A stretch of 64,000 nt of DNA from Cupriavidus pinatubonensis (GCF_019602855.1 NZ_CP080767.1:124001-188000), one strand, 5' to 3'. Counted from the stretch's first letter, positions 1 through 9,859 are shown. Program-made: numbers and translations. Notes: generated by a model not told the origin, from the letters alone.

Positions 1-741
1 ACCGGTTCCACCAACGCCGACCTGACGCAGGCCTGCCGGCAGGCGCCGTGGTCGGACGCCGGCACCCTTCGCCTGGCCTATCGCCAGACCGCTGGCCGCG
101 GCCGGCAGGGCCGCCCGTGGCAGGGGCAGGCGGGCCTGACGTTCTCGGTGGCGCTGCCGCTTGCGCTGTCGCCGTCCCGACTGAGCGGCCTGAGCCTGGG
201 CGTCGGGCTCGCGCTGGCGCAGGCGCTTGGCGATGTCGAGGCGGCCCTGGGCGCGCGCGTCGGCTTGAAGTGGCCGAACGACCTGCAGATCGACGGGCGC
301 AAGCTCGCCGGCATCCTGATCGAAGCCGTGCCGGCCGGGCCACAGCGCGTGTGGGCCGTGATCGGCATCGGCCTGAACCTGGTGCGCGATGCGCAGATGG
401 AGGTCGCGCTCGGACGGGAACTGGCCGGCGTGGCCGAAGCCATGCCGGGTTTCGACGCGCAGCGCGACGCGACCCGGCTGCTGGTCGCCGTGCTCAGGCG
501 GCTCGGCGCCATGCGCGATGCGTTCGTCGCGCACGGTTTCGCGCCGATGGCGGCCGAGTGGTCGGCACGCGATGCCTATCGCGACCAGCCCGTGCGGCTT
601 CTGCATGATGGCCAGGTACTGGCTGAAGGCATGGCCCGGGGCGTCGACGGCGAGGGCCATCTGCTGCTGGAAACGCCTGCCGGTCTCGAACGCATTACCA
701 GTGGCGAGCTGTCGTTGCGGCCGGCCGGAGGCGCGGCATGA
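1..741 (+). CDS. birA: Biotin--[acetyl-CoA-carboxylase] ligase BirA, 5' truncated
   Basis: The open frame runs in from the left edge and 246 residues are visible. It opens with TGSTNADL, the ligase-domain motif, followed by GRGRQGRPW (biotinyl-AMP binding), KWPNDL and GIGLNL, so the catalytic domain and the C-terminal SH3-like domain are present. Whether an N-terminal DNA-binding domain exists lies outside the window. The family activates biotin with ATP and transfers it to a carrier-protein lysine; candidate substrates here include the biotin domain of LiuD (636th residue) further along. The stop overlaps the coaX start (ATGA), indicating translational coupling. Confidence 0.95.
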   Translation, partial: TGSTNADLTQACRQAPWSDAGTLRLAYRQTAGRGRQGRPWQGQAGLTFSVALPLALSPSRLSGLSLGVGLALAQALGDVEAALGARVGLKWPNDLQIDGRKLAGILIEAVPAGPQRVWAVIGIGLNLVRDAQMEVALGRELAGVAEAMPGFDAQRDATRLLVAVLRRLGAMRDAFVAHGFAPMAAEWSARDAYRDQPVRLLHDGQVLAEGMARGVDGEGHLLLETPAGLERITSGELSLRPAGGAA

Positions 742-1565
742 GCGCACCCGTGCTGCTGATCGATATCGGCAATACGCGCCTCAAATGGGCCTGGTGCAAT
801 GCCGGCGAGGTCGCCGTGCAGGAACCGGGCCGGCTGCCGACGCCATGGCAGCACAGCGGCGCGGTCACGCATACCGACGATAGCGCCATGAGCACGCTGG
901 CTGCCGCATTGCGCAACCTGCGCGGCGAGGGTCCGGTTCCGTCGGTATGGATTACCAATGTGGCCGGGCCGGTGATTGCCGGCCAGGTCGATGCCGCGCT
1001 CAACGCAGCATTTGGCGATGGCGCATCGGTGCAATGGGTGCGCAGCGCCGCCGCCCATGGGAGTCTCGTCAGCGGCTACCGCGAGCCCACGCAACTCGGC
1101 GTGGACCGTTGGGTCGGCAGCATCGGCGCGCACCGCTGGCTCCCCGGCGAGACGCTGCTGATCGTCACGGCCGGCACGGCGACGACGCTCGATATCGTCA
1201 CGGCGCAGCCTGGCGGGCAGGGCCGCTTCGAAGGCGGGCTGATCCTGCCGGGCCTGGCGCTGATGCTGGCCACGCTTGCGCGCAATACCGCGCAACTGCC
1301 GGCGCTGGATGTAGAGGACACCGGCACCGCGGCCGCCTCGCGTCTGCCGTGGGCCGACAACACGCACGATGCCATTGCCGCTGGCTGCCTGGCCGCGCAG
1401 GCCGGCGCCATCGAGCGGACGTGGCGCACGCTGAGCGAACGCGGGCCGACGCGCTGCCTGCTGTCGGGCGGCGCGCGACACGCATTGGCCGGGGCGCTCG
1501 CTGTGCCATTCGAGATGCACGATAATCTCGTGTTGCTCGGCCTGCATGCAATGGCAACGGCCTGA
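738..1565 (+). CDS. coaX: Type III pantothenate kinase CoaX
   Basis: The 275-residue protein carries the ASKHA-fold signatures of type III pantothenate kinases: DIGNTRLKW near residue 10, [23 protein letters not shown] and FEGGLILPG. The family catalyses the first step of coenzyme A synthesis, ATP-dependent phosphorylation of pantothenate, in the cytosol. Length is normal for the family. The start overlaps the birA stop by four bases, and birA-coaX is a common beta-proteobacterial pair, so the two are probably co-transcribed with the following SPOR gene. Confidence 0.95.
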   Translation: MSAPVLLIDIGNTRLKWAWCNAGEVAVQEPGRLPTPWQHSGAVTHTDDSAMSTLAAALRNLRGEGPVPSVWITNVAGPVIAGQVDAALNAAFGDGASVQWVRSAAAHGSLVSGYREPTQLGVDRWVGSIGAHRWLPGETLLIVTAGTATTLDIVTAQPGGQGRFEGGLILPGLALMLATLARNTAQLPALDVEDTGTAAASRLPWADNTHDAIAAGCLAAQAGAIERTWRTLSERGPTRCLLSGGARHALAGALAVPFEMHDNLVLLGLHAMATA

Positions 1566-1639
1566 GCGCAGCTCTGCCGCCGCATCTCGGTGATTCCGCC
1601 ATCGTCAACGCGCCGACCCTTTCCCAACGCGCCGCCCCC

Positions 1640-2416
1640 ATGTTCCGCCTAGATCCGCCCGACCAGCCGCGATGGCTGTCGATCTCGCTGCCGCTGCTGC
1701 TGCTCGCCAACGTCGTCCTGCTTGCTGCCGTGCTGGGCGTGTTCGGCCCGGATCCGCTGTCGGACTGGTCTGGCACGCCGCGCGAACCGGCGCGGCTGCG
1801 GCAGCAGGTGCGTACCGAACGCATGGAGCTTCAACCGGCCCAACCAAACCGACCCGCCTCCGGCGCGGTGCCCGAGCCGGAGGCGCGCGGTGCCGGGCCG
1901 GCCGGCAAGGTGCTCGCGGCGGCGACAAAGCGCGTGGCAGTTGCGGCCAGCGAGGACCAGTGCGTGGAAATCGGCGGATTCAGCGCGCAGGCGGTCCGCC
2001 GCGCGGCGGAGGACTTGTCAGGCGGATCCTGGCAGGTCGAGCAATTCGAGCGCCGCGAACAGGTGCGCTGGTGGATCCACCTGCCGCCCCAGCCGACGCG
2101 CGAGAACCTTGAGCGAAAGCTGGCCGAACTGCGCCGCCGCAACGTGACGGACTATTCGGTGGTGACCAGCGGCTCGGCCGAGGCGGAGTCCTTCACCGTG
2201 TCGCTGGGCCTGTTCCGCGAACGTGAGCCCGCCGAGCACTACATGGAAACGCTGCGCGGGCAGGGCGTGCGCACCGCGGTGCTGGCGGACGCCCCGCACC
2301 CGTTCACGCGCCAGTGGCTGCGCGTGCGCGGCGCCGACGACGCTGCGCGCGCCCGGCTCAATGACATGCGGCAGCGCTACGGCGCCGAAACCTTGCTGGC
2401 CTGCGGCGCCGCCTGA
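1640..2416 (+). CDS. SPOR-domain membrane protein
   Basis: This 258-residue protein has one N-terminal membrane segment (about residues 13-33, LSISLPLLLLANVVLLAAVLG), a Pro/Ala-rich linker, and a C-terminal region of about 75 residues resembling SPOR (sporulation-related repeat), with the typical 'SLGLF ... AEHYMETLRGQGVRTAVL' pattern. SPOR domains bind denuded peptidoglycan at the septum; that role is inferred. It lies 74 bases after coaX on the same strand and is likely the end of the birA-coaX transcript. I do not recognise a specific named protein. Confidence 0.8.
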   Translation: MFRLDPPDQPRWLSISLPLLLLANVVLLAAVLGVFGPDPLSDWSGTPREPARLRQQVRTERMELQPAQPNRPASGAVPEPEARGAGPAGKVLAAATKRVAVAASEDQCVEIGGFSAQAVRRAAEDLSGGSWQVEQFERREQVRWWIHLPPQPTRENLERKLAELRRRNVTDYSVVTSGSAEAESFTVSLGLFREREPAEHYMETLRGQGVRTAVLADAPHPFTRQWLRVRGADDAARARLNDMRQRYGAETLLACGAA

Positions 2417-2422
2417 AGGCGC

Positions 2423-2917
2423 TCAGCCATGCTGCCTGACCTTGGTCAGCAGCTTGGTGGTCGAGCGGTCGTGCAGGAACGGGATGGCAATCGCCGTGCC
2501 GCCCCAGCTGCGCACCAGGCGCGTTTCTTCGAGCGTGTCGATATCGTAGTCGCCGCCCTTTACATAGATATCGGGACGCACCTGGCGGATCAGCTCCACC
2601 GGGGTCTGCTCGCGGAACATCGCCACCAGGTCGACTGACGCCAGCGCGGCCAGCAGCGCCATGCGGTCGGATTCATGGTTCAGCGGGCGGTCGTCGCCCT
2701 TGCCAAGCATCCTGACCGAGGCGTCGCTGTTGACGCCCACGACCAGGCTGGCGCCGAGCTCGCGCGCCTGGGCCAGGTAGGTGGCGTGGCCGCGGTGCAT
2801 GATGTCGAAGACGCCATTGGTAAACACCAGCGGGCGCGGCAGCGTAGCAATGCGCGCGGCCAGCGCGGCAACGTCGTCGGGCGGGGTCAGTTTGGATTCG
2901 AAGGCGGGTACGGACAT
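2423..2917 (-). CDS. rfaE2: D-glycero-beta-D-manno-heptose 1-phosphate adenylyltransferase (stand-alone RfaE2/HldC)
   Basis: The 164-residue protein begins MSVPAF and has the cytidylyltransferase-fold motif TNGVFDIMHRGHATYL (HxGH type), VGVNSD, and DIYVKGGDYD. The family adenylylates heptose 1-phosphate for ADP-heptose, the LPS inner-core precursor. Stand-alone RfaE2, with a separate kinase elsewhere, is the usual beta-proteobacterial arrangement. An in-frame ATG seven codons upstream (2938) is an alternative start; neither has a good ribosome site. It is convergent with the SPOR gene, only 6 bases away. Confidence 0.92.
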   Translation of the reverse strand: MSVPAFESKLTPPDDVAALAARIATLPRPLVFTNGVFDIMHRGHATYLAQARELGASLVVGVNSDASVRMLGKGDDRPLNHESDRMALLAALASVDLVAMFREQTPVELIRQVRPDIYVKGGDYDIDTLEETRLVRSWGGTAIAIPFLHDRSTTKLLTKVRQHG

Positions 2918-2978
2918 GTCTGGGGCCAGGTTTCTCATCCCCGGAATGGTACCCCGGCTTGGCGACGCTGCGGCCGGA

Positions 2979-3950
2979 TCAGCCTGCGCGCAACAGCGGC
3001 AGCAGCGCGTCATTGGCCGGCAGCGGCATCGTGGCCGCCGCAATGCCGCGCAGCACCGCCAGAAATTCCCTGCGCACCGTGGCCAGCCAGGGTGCCTCGG
3101 CGCAGCCGGCCAGGTAGAACAAGCTCACGTTGCCCCAGGCCGGAAAGCCGTGCGGCACCTCGGTGATATACGCCGCGCTGGCACCGTCGATCCACGGGAC
3201 GTTGAACTTCAGCACCGGCGTCAGTCCGCCGCGCGAGCGCCACAGCGCCAGCTGCCCGTTCCAGGACGGCGCCACCGTCAGCCGCACGCCGCCCGTGGTA
3301 TTCGCCAGGTAGCGCCGCACGGCGCTGTCGTGATCGGCGTCGTCGCTGAGCAGCGTCCAGTGTTCTCGGGGATCGTGGTCCTCGTTTCCGGTTTCCGCCA
3401 GCGGCAGGCCGATCAGGCAGCGCTGCGCCATCAGCATGTGCTCGGCCGCGATGCCGTCCAGCGATACCACGCCGTCGACCGTGACCGCGCAATCGATCAG
3501 TCCCTTGCGCAGGGCCTGTCCCACCTGCCGGCCATTTTCGAGCACGCTCGAGACGATCTGGCGCTCGGGCAGGGCCGCCGACAGCCGCGCCAGGACCTGC
3601 GTCAGGGCCGGATCGCCAAGCGCCATCGACAACCCGATGCGCATGGTCTGCCGCGGTCCGGTTTCCCGTGGCGCCTGCCGGTTGTGTTCGATCAGGCCGT
3701 GCCAGCTTTGCAGCATGCCGGATGCGGCTTTCTCCAGTTTCAGCCCGCGCGCCGTGGGAACCAGGTTGCCCCGACGCTCCAGGAACAGCTCGTCGCCGGT
3801 GACTTCGCGCAGCTTGCGGATCGCATACACGACCGTGGGCGCGCGCATGCCGAGTGCCGCAGCGGCGTTGCCGATGCTGCCGTGGCGCATGACGTGGAGA
3901 AAAACGTCGAGCGCCTTGAAATCAATGTGACGCAATATCGAACCCCCCAA
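2979..3950 (-). CDS. LysR-family transcriptional regulator
   Basis: This 323-residue protein has an N-terminal winged helix-turn-helix (about residues 9-65: FKALDVFLHVMRHGSIGNAAAALGMRAPTV...) and a long LysR substrate-binding region. The family binds DNA as tetramers and responds to small-molecule effectors. The effector cannot be told from the sequence. No gene is divergently placed next to it; upstream lies a 645-base gene-poor, partly AT-rich stretch. The HTH sequence diverges from common LysR consensus (APTVVYAIRKLREVTGDELF) but the architecture is clear. Confidence 0.85.
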   Translation of the reverse strand: MGGSILRHIDFKALDVFLHVMRHGSIGNAAAALGMRAPTVVYAIRKLREVTGDELFLERRGNLVPTARGLKLEKAASGMLQSWHGLIEHNRQAPRETGPRQTMRIGLSMALGDPALTQVLARLSAALPERQIVSSVLENGRQVGQALRKGLIDCAVTVDGVVSLDGIAAEHMLMAQRCLIGLPLAETGNEDHDPREHWTLLSDDADHDSAVRRYLANTTGGVRLTVAPSWNGQLALWRSRGGLTPVLKFNVPWIDGASAAYITEVPHGFPAWGNVSLFYLAGCAEAPWLATVRREFLAVLRGIAAATMPLPANDALLPLLRAG

Positions 3951-4595
3951 CGATTATGTTGCCGCGTGCCTGAATGAAATTGCCGCCCGGCCTTGGGCGG
4001 GCCATATCTGGTGGTTTCCATACTTTGCGGAAGCACCGATATGCGAAATGGGATCCCTTCGACAAACGGGAATGACTCACCCTTTCGGGGTAGGAGCACT
4101 GCGGTAAGTGCCTCGCCGGGTCGGGAGGCGTGATTATCTTATCGTATATTTCAAAGCCTTACAAAATGACTAGATTAAATCGTCTAATGTTTGAAAGGGT
4201 GAACATTGATAATCGGCGCCAATTACCACATCGACCAATGTAGGTGATTTATTTTTTCTTTTTCGTGATTTCAAAAGTTTCGTTGAAATGCCGCTTACCC
4301 ATGCTGCAGGCGGCACTCCGAAGAGTATGGGCCGACAGATCGAGGCCTATGTAGTAACCCGCTACTACCGCGTCGGCCGATATGTTCTGTAGCATCTTGC
4401 GCCCTGGCCAGTAGCGGCCGACTGCGGGCACGTATTTACTGCCGATCCCTGCGTGGCTACACGAGAATTGTGTCGGCGCGTTTTTCTGACGGATTAAGCG
4501 TGCGCGCGGATGGGGCGCGCGAAAATGACGGGCACCAATGAAAAAGCCCCATCGAATCGACGGGGCTTTCAGGTCAGCGAGGAAGGTTTCGCGGC
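3951..4595. other. Gene-poor region with AT-rich island upstream of the LysR gene
   Basis: No convincing gene is seen. About 4130-4275 is clearly AT-rich against a GC-rich background, with runs such as TTTATTTTTTCTTTTTC. A minus-strand frame could encode a 48-residue peptide from an ATG at 4395 to a stop at 4249, ending in four lysines; its upstream AGGG is a weak ribosome site and I do not recognise the product. The stretch may hold the LysR promoter and operators, or be a relic of acquired DNA. Confidence 0.5.
4543..4569 (-). terminator. Rho-independent terminator of the diiron-protein gene
   Basis: An 8-bp stem (AAAGCCCC / GGGGCTTT) with an 11-base loop lies 27 bases past the stop at 4596. 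Read on the minus strand it ends in TTTTTC, giving the U tract. Confidence 0.85.
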
Positions 4596-5450
4596 TTATG
4601 CCGGCTGCTCGCCGCCAGCTTGCAGGCGCGCATTCAGTTCCTTGCGGTAGCGGTTCAGGTCCTGCACCGTCTCGAAGGTGCGTTCGAACAGCAGCGACAT
4701 ATTGTGCAGGATCCGTTCGATGACCTTCTTCTCCCAGCCTTCGTCGAAGCGGATCTGTTCGTCCAGCCACTTCTCGAGCCAGTCCGGATCCGGCAGTCGC
4801 GACTGCACCGTGTCGTTCGGGAACAGCGCCTTGTTGACGTGCAGGTTGGTCGGGTGCAGCGGCTTCTCGGTGCGGCGCGCCGACGCCATCAGCACGCCGA
4901 TCTTGGCAAACGCGGAGCGCGCGTTGTCGCCGAACTGCGACAGATACTTCTTCATGTAGCGCAGGTAGGCGCCGCCATGGCGCGCTTCGTCCTGCGACAG
5001 CGTGCGGTAGATATGCTTGATGACCGGTTCCGAGTGCCATTCTGCCGCACGGCGGTACCAGTGGTTCAGGCGGATTTCGCCGCAGAAGTGCAGCATCAGC
5101 GTTTCGAGCGGCGGAGCCGGGTCGAACTCGAAGCGCACGGCGTGCAGCTCTTCCTCGGTCGGCACCAGGTCCGGGCGAAAGCGGCGCAGGTACTCCATCA
5201 GTACGAGCGAATGCTTCTGCTCTTCAAAGAACCAGATGCTCATGAAGGCCGAAAAGTCGGAGTCGTGGCGGTTGTCGCGCAGGAACATCTCCGTTGCCGG
5301 CAGGGCCGACCATTCCGTGATGGCGTTCATGCGGATGGTCTTGGCCTGGTCGTCCGTCAGCAGGCTGGCGTCGAAGGTGTCCCAGGGGATGTCCTTGTCC
5401 ATGTGCCAGCGGACCGCTTCCAACGATTTGAACAGTTCGGGGTAGAGCAT
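4596..5450 (-). CDS. Ferritin-like diiron protein, acyl-ACP-desaturase-type fold
   Basis: The 284-residue protein carries two iron-ligand helices: FFEEQKH (ExxH, near residue 76) and DEARHGG (near residue 155), with further Glu (AVRFEF..., CGEIRLNHWY) positions expected of a four-helix diiron bundle. The arrangement resembles stearoyl-ACP desaturase and related ferritin-like oxidoreductases. The substrate is unknown, so desaturase activity should not be assumed. It is a single-gene transcript with its own terminator downstream and a Fur-like box about 40 bases upstream. Confidence 0.75.
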   Translation of the reverse strand: MLYPELFKSLEAVRWHMDKDIPWDTFDASLLTDDQAKTIRMNAITEWSALPATEMFLRDNRHDSDFSAFMSIWFFEEQKHSLVLMEYLRRFRPDLVPTEEELHAVRFEFDPAPPLETLMLHFCGEIRLNHWYRRAAEWHSEPVIKHIYRTLSQDEARHGGAYLRYMKKYLSQFGDNARSAFAKIGVLMASARRTEKPLHPTNLHVNKALFPNDTVQSRLPDPDWLEKWLDEQIRFDEGWEKKVIERILHNMSLLFERTFETVQDLNRYRKELNARLQAGGEQPA

Positions 5451-5486
5451 GGTAAGCCTTTGAAATTACGGGCGGATTCTACCAGA

Positions 5487-5501
5487 TGCGAATTATTCTC
5501 T
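5487..5501. promoter_or_regulatory. Fur-box-like sequence upstream of the diiron-protein gene
   Basis: TGCGAATTATTCTCT has a near-symmetric 7-1-7 layout (GCGAAT-T-ATTCTC, one mismatch) like Fur operators, about 37 bases before the start at 5450. The call is by pattern only. Confidence 0.4.
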
Positions 5502-5609
5502 ATTCCCTTTTTTAGGGCGGATCGCCGCAAATGCAACGACTATCTCTACGGTTCGTGCGGATTCGAAGTCATTTTTGGGCGATTAACGGCGTTGACATAC
5601 AGTAATGTG

Positions 5610-6938
5610 TCAGTGGCGGCGCTTGGGCAGTTCGCCGGCGGCCTGCAGAACGGGTTCCTGCACGGCCAGCGCGGCGGGTCCGGACCCCGGGGAGGGCCGC
5701 GAAGAAGTGCCGGGAATGATGCCGTAGAGGAAGGCAGCCAGCTCGTCGGCCTGTGCGGCGGCATCGCGCTCGCCAAGCGCGATCAGGGACTGCGTGAACT
5801 CGGGCTCGAACAGCAGGTAACTCGCAAAAGCGGCGCCGCGTGCCTCCGTGCCGCCCAGCGGGGTCAGCAGTGCTCGCACCGTGCGCGGCAATTGCTGCAG
5901 GTGATCGGCGGCAATGGCCTCGATCGGCTCGCTCGGCGAAATCGTCATGACCTGCACGGGGCGCCAGCCTTCTGCGTCGCCCGCCAGTTCCGGCATGCGC
6001 GCGAGCAGCCGGTTGATATGGAGCAGGCGCTCGAGGTCAGCGGAAAGCCCGTCCAGGAAGATGCTGGCGAGCGCCTGTCCGCCCACCTGCGCCAGCGACG
6101 GATAGCCACCCGCGGGCACGGTATCGAACCACCCCGGACGCTGCCGCGACGCCGAGCCGATGGCCAGGACGCGCGAAGCCCCAAGATGGATCGCCGGCGA
6201 CAGCGGCGACATCTGGCGCATGGTGCCGTCGCCAAACCACTCGTGGTGGCCGTCGAGTTCCAGCGCCATGGCCGGGAACAGGAACGGGATGGAGGCCGAG
6301 GCCAGCAGGTGGTCCACCGTGATCTGCGCCGGGACGGCGATGCGCTGGCTGCGGTGCCATGGATGGATGCGCCGGTGCGACTGGTAGAACGTCACATGCC
6401 TGCCAGTGCTGTACGACAGCGCGGTGACCGCGAAGGCCTGAAGCACGCCGGCGTCGAGGCTAGCCTGGATGCGGTGACCTTCGAACAGCTCGTCCAGCAT
6501 GCTGCCCAGCGGCGCGTTGTCGAGCAGGGCGCGCGGCGCACGCCGGTGGGTGACCCAGCCGAACGCCAGTGCGGACAGCCACCGCGCTCCTGACACGCCC
6601 GCGCGCAGCACGTCGGTGCGATAGACGTCGTCGGTGTGGATGCCGTGCCAGAGTGCCGACAGGCTGTCCGCGGCGGCCTGGAAGTTCGCCGCCTGGATGG
6701 CCAGTCCCGCACCGTTGATCGCGCCCGCCGACGTACCGGCCACGATGCCGAACGGGATCGGGTCATGGCCGCGCCCATGCTGTGCCGCAATGCGGGCCAC
6801 GCCGCTCAGCACGCCGGCCTGGTAGGCCGCGCGCGCGCCGCCGCCCATCATGATCAGCGCGGTGGCATTGCGCGTCACGCTGCCGTGGCGCGCCTGGACG
6901 TGTGCAGCTTCGTGGCTGGGGAAACTGTCTCTGTGCAT
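5610..6938 (-). CDS. Patatin-like phospholipase
   Basis: The 442-residue protein starts MHRDSF; the longer open frame upstream is Arg/Pro-rich shadow sequence from phaM. Patatin signatures are all present: the oxyanion loop GGGARAAYQAG near residue 31, the nucleophile elbow GTSAGAING (Ser), and the catalytic Asp in FGDGTMRQ. Families of this type hydrolyse acyl esters of phospholipids or other lipids. No signal peptide or membrane segment is evident. Its neighbour is the PHB-granule protein PhaM, so a role with lipid or polymer granules is possible but only inferred. Confidence 0.88.
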   Translation of the reverse strand: MHRDSFPSHEAAHVQARHGSVTRNATALIMMGGGARAAYQAGVLSGVARIAAQHGRGHDPIPFGIVAGTSAGAINGAGLAIQAANFQAAADSLSALWHGIHTDDVYRTDVLRAGVSGARWLSALAFGWVTHRRAPRALLDNAPLGSMLDELFEGHRIQASLDAGVLQAFAVTALSYSTGRHVTFYQSHRRIHPWHRSQRIAVPAQITVDHLLASASIPFLFPAMALELDGHHEWFGDGTMRQMSPLSPAIHLGASRVLAIGSASRQRPGWFDTVPAGGYPSLAQVGGQALASIFLDGLSADLERLLHINRLLARMPELAGDAEGWRPVQVMTISPSEPIEAIAADHLQQLPRTVRALLTPLGGTEARGAAFASYLLFEPEFTQSLIALGERDAAAQADELAAFLYGIIPGTSSRPSPGSGPAALAVQEPVLQAAGELPKRRH

Positions 6939-6978
6939 GCGGTTTGTTGGGGGGGCGAGCGACCCGATGCAGGCAGGC

Positions 6979-7776
6979 TTATTCCTCGCCGCCGTCCGGA
7001 GTGCCGGGAGCGCCGTTGGACTTGGCTGCCTTGGCGGCGTCCGCCGGTTTCTTGCGGGCGGCAGTGCTCTTGGGTGCGGCCTTCGTGGCGCCCTTGGCCG
7101 GGCTCTTGGCGGCGGCGCCGTTCCTCGGCGCCGGTTCACCTGCGGTCTTGCCCGCGGTGGCCGTCTTGGCCGCCGGCTTTGCAGCCGTGGCAGATGCGTC
7201 TGGCGCATGGGCGGCAAAGCCGCCCATGCCGAACGGCGCCATGCTGGCCGCGGCGGCGCCGCTCGCGATCTGGTTGAACTGCTGTTGCAGCATGTCCCAC
7301 CATAGCGACGCATTGGGCGGCAAGGCGGACTCCGCGGCCTGGCTGGCAGCTTCCGCCTGCGCACCGGGTGCCGGCGCGTCTTCCGCAGGCGCGGCCTGCT
7401 GTGCCGGCTTCTCGTCGGCGGCAGGGCGTGGCGGCGGCGAGGCGCTCGGCGCGTTGGCGGTGCGGGCCACGTTTTCCATGGCGCTTTGCATGGCTTCCGG
7501 CGAAAGCGCATTGCCGAAGGTCTGCAGCGCGACCAGCGTGGCGCGCTGTACCTCCAGGCCCTGGATGGTGGTATGCAGCAGGTTGGTGTTCAGTTGCAGC
7601 CAGCCTTCCACCGCCTTCAGGTCATGAATGCGCTTGTCGAGGTCTTCCAGGTTCATGGGCGGCGTCATGGCCGCCTGCAGGCCGGGCATCAGGCTGCCGG
7701 GCAAGCCCGCGCCGGTGCCCCAGAGCTTGCTCATGAGCTCGAAGCCGTTGGTGAAATCGGGAATCTGTCCGAACAT
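6979..7776 (-). CDS. phaM: PHB granule-associated protein PhaM (PHA synthase activator)
   Basis: The 265-residue protein begins MFGQIPDFTNGFELMSKLWG, strongly recalling Cupriavidus PhaM. A phasin-like helical N-terminal part (to about residue 110) is followed by an Ala/Pro-rich linker, a second short conserved patch (LWWDMLQQQFNQIA) and a Lys/Ala/Pro-rich histone-like tail (AAKPAAKTAT, AAKSPAKGATK). In Cupriavidus necator PhaM activates PHA synthase PhaC1 and links granules to the nucleoid through the basic tail. It lies 40 bases upstream of the patatin gene on the same strand. Confidence 0.85.
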   Translation of the reverse strand: MFGQIPDFTNGFELMSKLWGTGAGLPGSLMPGLQAAMTPPMNLEDLDKRIHDLKAVEGWLQLNTNLLHTTIQGLEVQRATLVALQTFGNALSPEAMQSAMENVARTANAPSASPPPRPAADEKPAQQAAPAEDAPAPGAQAEAASQAAESALPPNASLWWDMLQQQFNQIASGAAAASMAPFGMGGFAAHAPDASATAAKPAAKTATAGKTAGEPAPRNGAAAKSPAKGATKAAPKSTAARKKPADAAKAAKSNGAPGTPDGGEE

Positions 7777-7850
7777 GTCGCGCGCTCCGTGGTAGAGGCA
7801 GCCGGGCAGGCAAGGGGCGCCGCGGTCTGTCTCCATCCGATCTGGTTGGA

Positions 7851-8684
<834 letters not shown>

Positions 8685-8707
8685 GGCAGGCCTGTGGAAT
8701 GGAAAAA

Positions 8708-8780
8708 GGGCCGTGCCGGGTGCATGGAACAATTCACCAACCGGCCGGTCGGTAAATTATATGCACATCCGGCACGGCCC
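8708..8780 (-). terminator. Long inverted repeat, probable terminator of the FAH-family gene
   Basis: Arms GGGCCGTGCCGG (8708-8719) and CCGGCACGGCCC (8769-8780) are perfect complements, extended by TGCAT/ATGCA. On the minus strand the stem is followed by TTTTT, as in a rho-independent terminator 23 bases after the FAH-family stop. The loop is unusually long (about 35 bases) and encloses a separate palindrome. Confidence 0.7.
8731..8758. promoter_or_regulatory. TetR-type operator-like palindrome before the crotonase gene
   Basis: A 28-bp imperfect palindrome: left arm AATTCACCAACCGG, right arm CCGGTCGGTAAATT, 12 of 14 positions matching. The ACCxACCGG/CCGGTxGGT form is typical of TetR-family operators. 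On the minus strand TATAAT (8761-8756) overlaps its edge, so it could block a promoter for the crotonase gene starting at 8684. No TetR gene is in the window. Confidence 0.5.
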
Positions 8781-8802
8781 TGTCTGGCCGTGCGCTCGAC
8801 CG

Positions 8803-9783
8803 TCAGGGTTGCGCGACGAGCTGGTCGATTGCGCCGAACACCGAATGGCCCTGCGCGTCGAACATCTCGATCTTCACCGCATCGCCAAACTTCATGAACT
8901 CGGTCGACGGCTTGCCGTTTTCGATGGTCTCGATCATGCGCTTCTCGGCGATGCAGGCGTAGCCCTTCTTGCGGTCGACATTCGAAATCGTGCCCGAACC
9001 GACGATGCTGCCCGCGCGCACATTGCGCGTCTTGCAGATATGCGCGATGAGCTGGCCGAAATCGAACACCATGTCGGTGCCGCAATCGGGCTGGCCCACT
9101 TTCTTGCTGTTCCAGTGCACGGTCATCGGCAGGTGCACCTTGCGCTCGCGCCACGCGTCGCCGAGTTCGTCGGGCGTGACGGCAACCGGCGAGAACGCCG
9201 TGGCCGGCTTGCTCTGGAAGAAGCCGAAGCCCTTGCCAAGTTCGGCCGGGATCAGGTTGCGCAGCGACACGTCGTTGGCCAGCATCACGAGCCGGATGCC
9301 TTCGGCAGCCTGCTCGGGCGTGGCGCCCATCTTCACGTCGCCGGTAATGACGGCGACCTCGGCCTCGAAGTCGATGCCGAAGGTTTCGCTCGCGCACACG
9401 ATGTCGTCGTAGGGGCCGAGGAAATCGTCGGAGCCGCCCTGGTACATCAGCGGATCGGTCCAGAATTCGGGCGGCATCTCGGCACCGCGCGCCTTGCGCA
9501 CGAGCTCGACGTGATTCACGTAGGCCGAGCCATCGGCCCATTGGTACGCGCGCGGCAGCGGCGCCATGCAGTGCTTCGGATCGAACGCGAACGGGTGGCG
9601 CGCGCGGCCCGCGTTGAGGGCGTCATACAGGTCCTGGAGCTGCGGCGCATAGAAGGCCCAGTCGTCCAGCACGGTCTGCAGCCTGCCGGCGATCTCGGCG
9701 GCGTAATGGGCGATCTTCAGGTCGCGCGAGACGACCACCAGCTGGCCGTCGCGCGAGCCATCCTTGAGGGTGGCGAGTTTCAT
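8803..9783 (-). CDS. Fumarylacetoacetate hydrolase (FAH) family protein
   Basis: The 326-residue protein begins MKLATLKDG and has the FAH-fold metal-binding pattern (GIDFEAEVAVITGDV with an ExE pair, then MLANDVSLRN and FGFFQSKPATAFSPVAVTP). This family cleaves C-C bonds of diketo acids or hydrates/tautomerises keto acids in aromatic catabolism, using Mg or Ca. The two-domain length and NH2-terminal part resemble the fumarylacetoacetase-like branch, but no tyrosine-pathway partner (hmgA, maiA) is adjacent, so the substrate is open. It sits 76 bases downstream of the Bug gene and is probably in its transcript. Confidence 0.85.
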   Translation of the reverse strand: MKLATLKDGSRDGQLVVVSRDLKIAHYAAEIAGRLQTVLDDWAFYAPQLQDLYDALNAGRARHPFAFDPKHCMAPLPRAYQWADGSAYVNHVELVRKARGAEMPPEFWTDPLMYQGGSDDFLGPYDDIVCASETFGIDFEAEVAVITGDVKMGATPEQAAEGIRLVMLANDVSLRNLIPAELGKGFGFFQSKPATAFSPVAVTPDELGDAWRERKVHLPMTVHWNSKKVGQPDCGTDMVFDFGQLIAHICKTRNVRAGSIVGSGTISNVDRKKGYACIAEKRMIETIENGKPSTEFMKFGDAVKIEMFDAQGHSVFGAIDQLVAQP

Positions 9784-9859
9784 GTTGGATAGAGGCTTGA
9801 TCTGTCGATGCGTGCGGTGCCGGATTTCCGGATTTCCCGGCGACCACACGTGGCGGCCG

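Noticed and set aside
4620..6593. 657-codon plus-strand frame across the diiron and patatin genes
   Set aside because: It spans two genes and their gap without domains, and both minus-strand genes have clear family motifs.
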